A stretch of DNA of 64,000 nucleotides, from positions 85,724-149,723 of the forward strand of contig DASZTG010000094.1 of assembly GCA_035548375.1 (NCBI GenBank). Direction: 5' to 3'. The position numbers and the translations under genes are program-made. A model generated the notes under the pieces. It saw only the letters and a program-made list of their open reading frames with translations. It searched no databases and was not told where the DNA came from. Shown piece by piece: positions 8,931 to 17,700 of this stretch. This DNA is from JACQAP01 sp035548375. GTDB taxonomy: Bacteria > Pseudomonadota > Gammaproteobacteria > Burkholderiales > JACQAP01. The first letter of the stretch is position 1, and each line of letters begins with the position of its first letter.

Positions 8931-9167
8931 TTTCTGGCGGCGGGATTCGATTCCACTGCGCAACCGGACAATCCATTCACTAAAGAAGTGCCGCACAGGC
9001 ACCTGACGAGTGCACGCCGCGAACGAATGCGGATGCGCTTCCTTCGTGGCGGGCGTTTTTCCCTCACAAACGCGCAACATCCAGGCTTCCCTGCGGGGCG
9101 GGCATGCTTCCTGCAAAAGTCGTTCGCGAGTCGCAAGCAATGCTGTCGATCGACCTGGAGGCCAGCC

Positions 9168-9857
9168 ATGGATTTCACACCGGCGGAACTCGAACGCCTG
9201 GCGATCTTCACCGCCGCGGAACTCGCGCGCCGCTACAAATCGCAGGGCATCCGCTTGAACCATCGCGAGGCGGCCGCCCTGATTTCGGATGAGCTTCTTT
9301 CCGCGGCACGCAAAGGCGTGAACCAGGCCGGGCTCGTCGATCTCGGCCGCTCGTTGCTGACGGCAGACGACGTCGAGGCAGGCGTCGAGCGCCTGCTGCC
9401 GTTCGTGTGCGTTGAGGCCTGCATGGCGGAAGGTGCGAAGCTCATCACCGTCTTCGAACCGATCGGGCCCGGCACCCAGGCGAATCTTCCCGCGCCGGCT
9501 CCCATTGAAGCCGTTTCGCCGCACGACGACGTGGAAATCGATTCCGGACGCATTGCGCTGGACGTGCTGAATGCCAGCGACCGCGCCGTGCAGGTGCGCA
9601 GCCATTCGCACTTCTTCGAAGTCAACCGCGCGCTCAAGTTCGATCGCGCCGCGGCCTTCGGCATGCGACTGGATCGCCTGCCGGGAACGGCCATGCGCTT
9701 CGAGCCCGGCGAGATCACACGGGTGGAACTCGTGCGCATGGCGGAAGCCGGGCCGGCGCGCGATCTGGGCCGGCATGCGCCAGACAGCCTGCAATTCGGC
9801 GAGGTTCGCCAGCGCGCGCTGCGCCTGGCAAAGGAGCGCAACTACAGCGGCGCCTGA
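9168..9857 (+). CDS. Fused urease gamma-beta subunit homolog (orphan)
   Basis: The ATG at 9168 follows a CTGGAGG ribosome-binding site at a good distance. Residues 1-100 match the urease gamma subunit (FTAAELARRY, LNHREAAALIS, RSLLTADDVEAGV, and the junction AEGAKLITVFEPIG). Residues from about 125 match the beta subunit (LDVLNASDRAVQVRSHSHFF, FDREAA-like and RFEPGEITRVELV). Gamma-beta fusions are known in some bacteria, but here no catalytic ureC and no accessory ureDEFG genes are nearby. The next gene is an MFS transporter and the previous one a 61-aa ORF. The active site of urease lies in UreC, so this protein cannot be a urease alone. It may be a remnant, a distant partner of a urease elsewhere, or a repurposed scaffold. 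Confidence 0.8.
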   Translation: MDFTPAELERLAIFTAAELARRYKSQGIRLNHREAAALISDELLSAARKGVNQAGLVDLGRSLLTADDVEAGVERLLPFVCVEACMAEGAKLITVFEPIGPGTQANLPAPAPIEAVSPHDDVEIDSGRIALDVLNASDRAVQVRSHSHFFEVNRALKFDRAAAFGMRLDRLPGTAMRFEPGEITRVELVRMAEAGPARDLGRHAPDSLQFGEVRQRALRLAKERNYSGA

Positions 9858-10097
9858 TCGCGGGATTTTTTCGACGCCCTCCACTGGCGCCCGCGATCAC
9901 CGATGGAAATGCAAAAGGTGCGCTGAAACTCGGCAGGTTCGGAAAAACGGGCAAGGGCAAGGTCTTTCCATCCTCGTCCTGATCGGTTGCAGCGCGGAAG
10001 TGCGTACATCGGTACGCCTTGTCTCTTCTTCATGCTCCATTCTCTTCGCGTATTTGTTCCCGGGCGGCTACCATTAGCCCTTTCTTCGCTCGTTTCC

Positions 10098-11288
10098 ATG
10101 TCTGCCCTCCCGGACCGCCGCCTGCTGTGGATGCTCGTCGCACTGTGCGCGGGCGTTTTCCTCGTCACGTCCGCGGGTGCCAGCACGGCGCCCTTCCTGA
10201 ATTTCATCGCGCGCGACCTGTCGGTCTCGCTGCCCTCGGTTGCGCACCTGTTCTCGATCCAGGCGTTGACCTGGGGCATTTCGTCGCTGCTCGCCGGCTT
10301 GCTGGCGGACCGCTTCCAGCGCAGGCGCATCCTCGTCGCCGGCATCTTCCTGATCGGCGTCATGCGGCTCGGGTTCGCGACATCGGAAAGCTATTCGGCC
10401 GCGGTGACCTGGCAAATCCTGAGCGGCATCGGCGGCGGCGCATTCATGGGCCTTGTCTATGCCGTCGTCTCCGAACATGCCGCGCCGGAGACACGCGGAC
10501 GCGCGATGAGCTGGGTCATCACCGGACAATCCCTGTCGCTCGTACTGGGTGTGCCACTCGTCACGCTGCTCGGCACGTTCGGCGGCTGGCGCGGGGCGAT
10601 CGCGACGCACGGCGCCTGCGTGATCCTGGTCGCGATCGGCGTGCGCCTGGCCACGCCACCCGATCCCGCGCTGCATCCGCACGCGGAACGCAAGAAAACA
10701 CCCTACGGCTTGCTGTTCAAGCCGAAGCTCATGGCGCTGCTGGCCGCTGGCACAACGGAGCGCCTCTGCTTTGCCATCGTGGCGATCTTCCTGCCTGCCT
10801 ATCTGCAGCACGCTTACGACATTCCGCTCGGCGGACTTGCACTGGTGCTCGCTCTGGTCGCCGCGGGAAATTTGACCGGCAATATTCTCGGCGGGCGCAT
10901 CGCCGACAAGACACGGTCACGCCCCAAGTTTTTCGCCGCGGCGTCGGCTTGCACCGCGATCTTCGCGTTGCCGTTGCTTGCGTGGCATCCGGGACTGGGC
11001 CCTTCGGTCATATTGGGTTTCACTTTCTCATTTGTGAATGCGGTTGGCCGGCCCTCGCTAATGGCGACGCTGGCGGAAGTCCCGAGCGAAATTCGCAGCG
11101 CGCTGTTCGGATTGAACATCACCATGGCGAGCCTCGGCTGGCTGATGGCGGGCTCGGTTGGCGGGACGCTGCTGGCGGTGGGTAGCTTCGAGGCTTTGGG
11201 CGCGTTCGCGGCGGGAACCGCGGCGCTCGGATGCATGCTGGCGCTGTATAGCGCGGCACGACCGGCGGCCGTGAACGCAAAGGCGTGA
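10098..11288 (+). CDS. MFS transporter, 396 aa
   Basis: The start at the ATG at 10098 puts the first hydrophobic segment (LLWMLVALCAGVFLVTSAGA) right at the N-terminus; upstream in-frame codons add a non-conserved extension. About 12 hydrophobic segments are visible in two halves. The major-facilitator loop 2-3 signature is present as GLLADRFQRRRILV. It resembles drug:H+ antiporter-type exporters such as the arabinose/chloramphenicol efflux group, but the substrate cannot be told. It converges on the 3-hydroxybutyrate dehydrogenase gene with a long inverted repeat between them. Confidence 0.85.
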   Translation: MSALPDRRLLWMLVALCAGVFLVTSAGASTAPFLNFIARDLSVSLPSVAHLFSIQALTWGISSLLAGLLADRFQRRRILVAGIFLIGVMRLGFATSESYSAAVTWQILSGIGGGAFMGLVYAVVSEHAAPETRGRAMSWVITGQSLSLVLGVPLVTLLGTFGGWRGAIATHGACVILVAIGVRLATPPDPALHPHAERKKTPYGLLFKPKLMALLAAGTTERLCFAIVAIFLPAYLQHAYDIPLGGLALVLALVAAGNLTGNILGGRIADKTRSRPKFFAAASACTAIFALPLLAWHPGLGPSVILGFTFSFVNAVGRPSLMATLAEVPSEIRSALFGLNITMASLGWLMAGSVGGTLLAVGSFEALGAFAAGTAALGCMLALYSAARPAAVNAKA

Positions 11289-11291
11289 AGG

Positions 11292-11414
11292 GTGAATGAG
11301 TGAATGTGTGAATGAGCATGAAGTCGTTACGGGAAGAGGAAAGGGAGAAGGGGGAAGGGTAAAGGCGAAACCCTTTTTCGAGCTTTAGGCACTTACCCTT
11401 CCCCCTTCTCCCTT
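11292..11414. repeat. Intergenic repeat family B, copy 1 (long hairpin)
   Basis: The core GTGAATGAGTGAATGTGTGA plus one further A lies at 11292-11312 and recurs identically at 34626 and 48769. Next to it a perfect 22-base inverted repeat, built of AAGGGAGAAGG-type purine runs, has arms at 11341-11362 and 11393-11414 and a 30-base loop containing CTTTAGG. It fills the space between the convergent MFS and 3-hydroxybutyrate dehydrogenase genes and could act as a bidirectional terminator, although no clean T tract follows. Confidence 0.8.
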
Positions 11415-11443
11415 CCCGCCTTCACTCGCGCAACTTCGTTGCG

Positions 11444-12226
11444 CTATTGCGCCACCCATCCACCATCGATGTTGTAGGCCGCGCCGGTGATGGACGCAGC
11501 CAGGTCGCCGGCAAGGAACGCGGTCAGCGCCGCGACTTCCTCGATCTTGACGAATTCCTTCGACGGCTGGCGCTCGAGGATCACATTGCGGATCGCGTCC
11601 TCGCGCGAGATGCCGCGCTCTTTCGCACGATCGTTGATCTGCGTTTCGACCAGTGGCGTGAGCACGAAGCCGGGACATACGGCGTTGCAGGTAACGCCGC
11701 TGCCTGCGGTTTCCAGCGCGACGGTTTTGGTCAGCCCGACGACGCCGTGCTTGGCGGCCACGTAGGCCGACTTGAACGGCGACGCCACCAGGCCGTGCGC
11801 GGAGGCGATGTTGATGATGCGCCCCCATTTTCTTGCCTTCATGGCCGGCAGCGCGACCCGTATCGCGTGGAACGCCGACGACAGGTTGATCGCGATGATG
11901 CGATCCCACTGCTCGACCGGAAATTCATCCACGGGCGCGACGTGCTGGATGCCGGCGTTGTTGACCAGCACGTCGACCGTGCCGAAGCGCTGCGCCGCCT
12001 GGTCGACCATCGCCGTGATTTCCGGCGGCTTCGCCATGTCCGCCGAAGAATAGACCACGGCCACTTTGTATTCCGCGGCCAGGGACGCACGCAGCTTTTC
12101 GATCTGCGCCGCATCGCCGAAACCATTGAGCATGATGTTGCAGCCTTGCGCAGCGAGTGCGCGCGCGATGCCGAGTCCGATGCCGCTGGTGGAGCCGGTC
12201 ACAATGGCGGATTTGCCCTTCAGCAT
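11444..12226 (-). CDS. bdhA: 3-hydroxybutyrate dehydrogenase (SDR family)
   Basis: This is a classical short-chain dehydrogenase of 260 residues that interconverts D-3-hydroxybutyrate and acetoacetate with NAD in the cytoplasm, in polyhydroxybutyrate and ketone-body turnover. The ATG at 12226 starts MLKGKSAIVTGSTSGIG with the glycine-rich NAD site at residues 9-16. NNAG and the catalytic YVAAK (Tyr-x-x-x-Lys) follow. IQHVAPVDEFP, the HGLVAS loop and the C-terminal YNIDGGWVAQ are characteristic of bacterial 3-hydroxybutyrate dehydrogenases. An in-frame extension to 12325 has no support. It lies 43 bases after an alpha/beta hydrolase gene on the same strand, probably in one operon. Confidence 0.9.
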   Translation of the reverse strand: MLKGKSAIVTGSTSGIGLGIARALAAQGCNIMLNGFGDAAQIEKLRASLAAEYKVAVVYSSADMAKPPEITAMVDQAAQRFGTVDVLVNNAGIQHVAPVDEFPVEQWDRIIAINLSSAFHAIRVALPAMKARKWGRIINIASAHGLVASPFKSAYVAAKHGVVGLTKTVALETAGSGVTCNAVCPGFVLTPLVETQINDRAKERGISREDAIRNVILERQPSKEFVKIEEVAALTAFLAGDLAASITGAAYNIDGGWVAQ

Positions 12227-12269
12227 CTGCGTGATTCCGTAAAAATTTGAATCGAGTGTAGCAGACGCG

Positions 12270-13049
12270 TCATTCGGATCTGCGCAACCCGCGGATGAAA
12301 TCCACGAGTGCGGCGAGCGTCGCATCCTTGTTCGTGTGGTGCGGCGAATGCGCGCAATCCGGAAGCATCAGCATCCTGACCGGGCCCGACACCTGCCGCG
12401 CGATGGCATCGACTTGCGCGCGCGTGCCGTACTGGTCGTCCTCGCCCTGGATCAACAGCACCGGGCAACGGATCGCCGGAAGACAGTCCTCGATGTTCCA
12501 GCGCAGGAAGTCCGGGTGCAGCCAGATGTCGTTCCAGCCGCGAAACGTCGATCCGACGTCGTCATGGAAGCGGCCCAGGCGCTCGGAGAGGTCGGTCGTC
12601 GCAAACGCGACCTTCGCCTCCGCGATGCTTTTCACGGTAACAGGCTCCACGAACACATGCGGCGCGATCGCGGCCAGGCCGCGCACCGGGCGCTTCCCAG
12701 CCCCCGCATGAATCAACGCGATGGAAGCACCGTCGCTGTGTCCGACCAGGACCGGATCGGGAATCCCGAGTTGATCGAGCATCTCGGGCAGCACGTCCAG
12801 CGCCTCGCGGTGCATGTAGTCCACGCTCCGCGACGCAGCGAGTTTCTCGGACTTGCCATAGCCATAACGCGAGTACACCAGCGCCGGGCAGCCGCTTGCA
12901 GCGACGACCTCGCCGGGAAACCGCTTCCACAGCGCCACCGAGCCCAGCCCCTCGTGCAGGAAGACGAGCGTCGGCGCGCCGGGCGTTCGGCTTTCGGGAT
13001 GCAGCAGGGAATATTCGAGGCGATGGCCGCCGGCTTGCAGGAAATCCAC
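12270..13049 (-). CDS. Alpha/beta-hydrolase, 259 aa
   Basis: The alpha/beta-hydrolase fold is clear: oxyanion region FLHEGLGS, nucleophile elbow GHSDG with Ser105, acid in GEDDQYG (Asp204 or Asp205) and catalytic histidine in CAHSPH (His234). There is no signal peptide, so it is cytoplasmic. The start is a GTG at 13049 with no clear ribosome-binding site; it is 48 bases after the TpsB stop and may rely on read-through from that gene. The substrate is unknown. The adjacent 3-hydroxybutyrate dehydrogenase makes a hydroxybutyrate ester or oligomer a reasonable guess, but esterase, lactonase and C-C hydrolase roles are equally open. Confidence 0.82.
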   Translation of the reverse strand: MDFLQAGGHRLEYSLLHPESRTPGAPTLVFLHEGLGSVALWKRFPGEVVAASGCPALVYSRYGYGKSEKLAASRSVDYMHREALDVLPEMLDQLGIPDPVLVGHSDGASIALIHAGAGKRPVRGLAAIAPHVFVEPVTVKSIAEAKVAFATTDLSERLGRFHDDVGSTFRGWNDIWLHPDFLRWNIEDCLPAIRCPVLLIQGEDDQYGTRAQVDAIARQVSGPVRMLMLPDCAHSPHHTNKDATLAALVDFIRGLRRSE

Positions 13050-13097
13050 GGATTGCGCGCGGGAGATTGCTCTGCCGCGATGTTACAGCACGGTCGG

Positions 13098-14786
13098 TCA
13101 GAACAGCAGCGCCTGGATGGAAAAGTCCAGGCGAAAATCTCCGCTATAGCCCGCGGGCTTGTTCAACGGAATGCCGGCCACGAGGCGGCCGCTGAAGCGC
13201 GAGCCTAAATCGAAGGTCAGGCCGCTGCCGATGCTGTACAGGCAATCGTCGGAATGCACCGAGCGGTTGCCGTTGCGCTGGACGATGGCGACGCCGGAAT
13301 CCAGGAACGCAAAGGCGCCGACATGGAATTTCTCGGGCACCAGCGCGGCCGGAACCGGGAAATGCAGCTCGGCGCTGGCGATCACGCCTTCATCAGCGGT
13401 TAGCAAGCCTTCCGAATAGCCGCGCACCGTCGACGAGCCGCCAAGCTGGAACTGCTCGGTGGAAGGCAGCGGATGCGTGTCCGACCATTGCAGGCTCAGG
13501 CGCATCTGCGCATACCAGTCGGGCGCGATCGGCTGGATGCGGTAGAGGTCGCCGTTGAACTTCAGGAAATTGCGATCGCCGCCGAAATCGTCGAAGCCCT
13601 GGGTGAACACGTCGCGCGTGTACCAGGTGCCGCCGTTGCGCCCGAAGGTCTGCAGGTCGATGCCCAGCCCGGCGCTGCGCACATCGAGCTCGGAAATCTC
13701 GATGCCGCTGAAGGTCGTGACCGAGTGCTTCGAGGCGGCGAGCGCCAGCGCGTTCAGGCGCGTGGTACTGCTGGCGATGATCGGTTGCGTCAGGTTCAGC
13801 CCCACGGTGCTCGCGTAGCCGCCGATGTCGAGCGCCTCGAACGGGCCCTTGATCACCTTGATGTCGCTGTAGTCGTAGCTCAGGCCCACGCGCGTGCCGC
13901 TCGAATGGACCGGCACGGCATACGAGGTCGACACGGCCTTGGTGCCTTCGGCGCCATACGCGGTCAGCGAAAATGCGTCGCGAATGCCGAACACGCTGCT
14001 GTCCTGGAAGGTCAGCCCGCCGCGGTATTCGCCCACGGTTTCGGCGCCGGCGTTGTCGGCAAACAGCGAAAGCCGGTAGTGCGGCGGCTCGACGACATGC
14101 ACGACGGGCGTGACCGTGCCTGTCTGCGTGCCGGGACGAAGCTCCGCCGTGGTTTGCAAGTCGGTCGTGGCGTTGACGATTTCCAGGTCGCGCTCGAGGC
14201 GCGACACGTCGAACAACTCGCCGGCATGCGAAGAAATGCGCCGCTTCAGGAAGCTGGTGCGCGTTGACGCATTGCCCTCGATTTCGACCTCGCCGGCCTT
14301 CGCTTCGACCAGCCGCACATCGACCTTGCCGTCTTCCACGGTCTGCGCGGGCAGGAAAGCGCGGCAGGTCAGGCAGTTTTTCGCCTTGTAGAGCGCATTG
14401 ATTTCGTCGACGAGCTCGAAGAGTTGGGCGAGGCTGACCTCCCTGCCCTCGTATTTCGCCGCGACGCCGCGCAACTGCTCGCGGCTCAGGACTTCCGACG
14501 CGCCGATCCGGATTTCCTCGACGCGGATGCGCACGTCTCCCCCGGGCGTGCCCGCGGCCGGCCTCTGGGTCTTGTCGATGACTTCCGGCCCGGCCGGCTG
14601 CTGCTCGCGCAGGCGCTTCTGCAACTCGAAGTATTCCTGCGTGCTGCGCTGCTGCTCCTGGACCGCGCCCGGCGACGGCGGCGTCTGCGCGAAAGCGCTG
14701 AAGCCGCCGGCGAGCATGACCATCGCGGCACCGACGATCGGAACGCTAACCGCGCGCAAGCGGTGGTTGCGAGCCGCCGTGCTCAC
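13098..14786 (-). CDS. TpsB two-partner secretion outer-membrane transporter (ShlB/FhaC family)
   Basis: This protein exports the adjacent giant TpsA across the outer membrane. A signal peptide covers about residues 1-34. A proline- and glutamine-rich linker, a POTRA region at about 85-260 and a 16-strand barrel ending in SIQALLF follow. The conserved loop-6 motif VRGY is at about residue 452. A CxxC (Cys138, Cys141) sits in the POTRA region in the segment before FLPAQ and is unusual. The start is GTG, and its last two bases form the TGA stop of tpsA together with the next A, so the two genes overlap by four bases and are translationally coupled. Length (562) is normal for the family. Confidence 0.92.
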   Translation of the reverse strand: MSTAARNHRLRAVSVPIVGAAMVMLAGGFSAFAQTPPSPGAVQEQQRSTQEYFELQKRLREQQPAGPEVIDKTQRPAAGTPGGDVRIRVEEIRIGASEVLSREQLRGVAAKYEGREVSLAQLFELVDEINALYKAKNCLTCRAFLPAQTVEDGKVDVRLVEAKAGEVEIEGNASTRTSFLKRRISSHAGELFDVSRLERDLEIVNATTDLQTTAELRPGTQTGTVTPVVHVVEPPHYRLSLFADNAGAETVGEYRGGLTFQDSSVFGIRDAFSLTAYGAEGTKAVSTSYAVPVHSSGTRVGLSYDYSDIKVIKGPFEALDIGGYASTVGLNLTQPIIASSTTRLNALALAASKHSVTTFSGIEISELDVRSAGLGIDLQTFGRNGGTWYTRDVFTQGFDDFGGDRNFLKFNGDLYRIQPIAPDWYAQMRLSLQWSDTHPLPSTEQFQLGGSSTVRGYSEGLLTADEGVIASAELHFPVPAALVPEKFHVGAFAFLDSGVAIVQRNGNRSVHSDDCLYSIGSGLTFDLGSRFSGRLVAGIPLNKPAGYSGDFRLDFSIQALLF

Positions 14787-17700
14787 CGGCCGTTCACTTC
14801 GAGCTGCTCGATGCTGATGATCGCGTCTTCCGGAATCAGGGACTCGCTGGACCAGGTCACCAGGCCGTCTTCGGGCGTCGTTTCATTTTGTGCCTGTTTG
14901 TCGCTGCGAATACCGAGCATCGACAGCAGCCGCGGGATGAAATGCGTGACGGAATTCTCGGGGCCGACGCCGTTCACGGAGATATTGTCCTTGTAGTCGA
15001 TCGCCAGCGCATTGGTCTCGAACCTCGGGTCGGCGAAGAACCGCAGGTAGAAAGGAAACGGCGCATACAGTTGCAAGTCGGCGTCATCGTGGTGCACGCG
15101 GCCGGCGTTGTCGAGCCAGGCTGTGAAGGACTGATTCGTGAACACACCGGTTCCGCCGATCGACGCGCTCTCGATCCAGAGATTCGCGACGCTCGCATTG
15201 ATCTGCGCGTCCTGCGCGGACAGGCGGTCGATGGTCACGCCGTTCGCGAAAACGATGTTCGCATCGACGGTGCCCGCCATGCCGCCGCCCGCGCCCTGCA
15301 AGGTCATGTGCAGCGGGCCGCTGCCGCCGGTCTGGGTCACGCTGTCCAGCTTCACGCTGCTCGCACTCGCGCTCAGGCTTTGCGATACCTGCGCCTGCGT
15401 GACTTCGATCTCCCCGCCGGCGCCGGCAACCGCCAGGTTCGCGCTCGCCGGATCGAGATCGTCGATCAGGAGCTTGCCGCCGGTGGTCAGCGCAACGCTG
15501 ACCGCGTCGAGCGCCGTGATCTTGCCGATGGTCGCATCGCCGCCCGCGACGAGCAGGTCCAACGAGCCGTTCAGGGCGGTCAGTGCGTCCGCCTTCAGGC
15601 TGGTGTTGCGCTGCTCGAGATAAAGATTGCCGAATGCCGACGCGTTCGTCGTGCCGTGGTCTTCGATCACGAAACGCTTCGTTGCGGCGCCCACGTCCGC
15701 CGTATCCGAATTGAGCGTGATGCCCTCGGCGGTGACATTGACGCCGCTGAATCCCGCGGCGGCCAGCACGGCAGCATGCGCCGTCACGTTCGCGGCACCG
15801 CCGGCCTGTACCTGGCCGACAAAAAGATTGCCGTCTGCGGAGAGCTGCGCATCGGTACCCGCCGTCAGCGAGGCGACGTTGAACGACGCGCCCGCTCCAT
15901 GCACGTTCGCGCTGCCGCCTGCACTTCCGGAGAACGAATCGGTGTCCGCGACCTGCATGGTCAGCGCATTCTGCGAGGAACCGATGTCGCCGTCCGCGTG
16001 GATGTTCACGCCGTGCGCGTTGATGACCACGCCGCTGCTGCCCGCGAACACGCCGCCGTCGTCGGCTTCCAGCACGAGCTGGCCGCCCGCGAAAATGCTG
16101 TCGACAGTGAGATTGCCCGACGAGGTGAGGTAGGCATTCTGCGCCGCCGAAGCAGACACCAGCTTGCCGCCGACTTCCAGGGTCAAGGGCGCAAGCGCCG
16201 TACCCAGCGAACCGGTTCCGACGGTCAGGCGCAGATCCCCGCCCGCCGAGATCAGCGGCAGGTTCGGATTCGTGCGCGTAGCCGCGGCGACGATGCTGGC
16301 CGGGGCGATCAAGCCCACGGCGCCGCCGGCCTGGACACGGTCGACGACCAGCGTCGGCCGGACCGATTGCACGAAGGCGGCATCGCCCGCGGTCGCGTTC
16401 AAGGCACCCGTCATCTCGACGAACACCGGCGCTGTCTGCGCGATGCGGAACCCGTAAGGCGTGATACCGGCGGGCACCGATGCGTAGTCCACGCTGCCAT
16501 CTGGCAACGTGGCAAGCTCGTAGGTCACGAAGTTGCCTTGCGCGTCCTTGCCCAGGGACTGGATGTCGCCCGGGGCTTTCGCCAAGGTCATCGCGGCCGA
16601 TTGCTTGGTGCTCAAGGTGCCGGCGACGATGCTGTCGAGCGAGATGTCGATCGGGTCCGCCAGCTTGCCCACGCCCGTGCCGGCGACAAGCGTCACGTTG
16701 TGGCCAACGATGTTGGGATCGCCGATGCCGACCGGCGCGCCGGAGTTGGATTTCAGCGCCGCCTGCTTGATGGAATTGCTGAGTTCGGCTTCCGTCCAGA
16801 CCGCATTCTTGGTCAGGTCCGCGACCTGCGCGTCGGTGGCGTGATAGCTGAAATTCGGATCGGGCTGCGCCGTCTGCCAGCCGCCGCCCACGTTTTCGTT
16901 CAACCACGCGACGGTCGTCTGGTAGCGCGCGCTGGAAGTGTCGCCGGCATGGACCAGCGCGAAGTAATCCTGGTAGTAGCGGTTCGCCAGGTTCTCGAAA
17001 GCAATGACGGACCTGGCGGTACGCGAGCCTTCTTCTTCTGCGCCGTACTGTTGCGTCAGGTGCAGGTCCTGCCAGACCTGGCGCACCTGGTCCTGCCCGA
17101 GCGTATCCGAAGTCGTCTGCCCGCTCTCGTTCAGGATCGAGCCGTGCGGCACGCTGATCGAGATGTCGCCGTCGGCCACCGAAGCAATGCGCCCGACGAG
17201 GAAGTCGTGCGTGGCCGTATCGGTCAGCCAGATGTTGCGCTGTGCGGTCGCGTCCACCTTGCCGCTGGCGCCGTCCGGGCCCATGGCGCTCACGCGCACC
17301 GGCGTCGCCTGCGAGCCGATGTTGCCGAGCGTGCTCGTCAGCGTGACGTTCGAGCCGACGATCGCGCCGCTGCCGCCGGCCACCGGCAGCAGGTCGTCGA
17401 GCGCGCGAACCCAGACGTTGCCGAACTGCGTGCCCGCCGTGTTCTTGGAGACAACCGAAGCGATGCGCCCGCCTTGCAGGTCGAGGTAAACACCGTCGGT
17501 TCCGCCGAGCGCGGTGACGGTGCCGTCGGCCGACATGCGCGCGAACACCGGCTGCTGGTTCGCACCGATGCCGGCGGTCGCGGAAATGACCAGGCTGTCG
17601 GTCTGGATGGCCGCGTTGGTCGCCTGCGTGATGGCACCGCCCGCATTGATGCTGGTAGCACCTCCCGGATTGGTAATGGTGCCGAGCATGGACACGGCGG

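Noticed and set aside
10002..10017. GCGTAC-ATCG-GTACGC hairpin upstream of the MFS gene
   Set aside because: Only six-base arms and no T tract; a chance hairpin is likely in this base composition.
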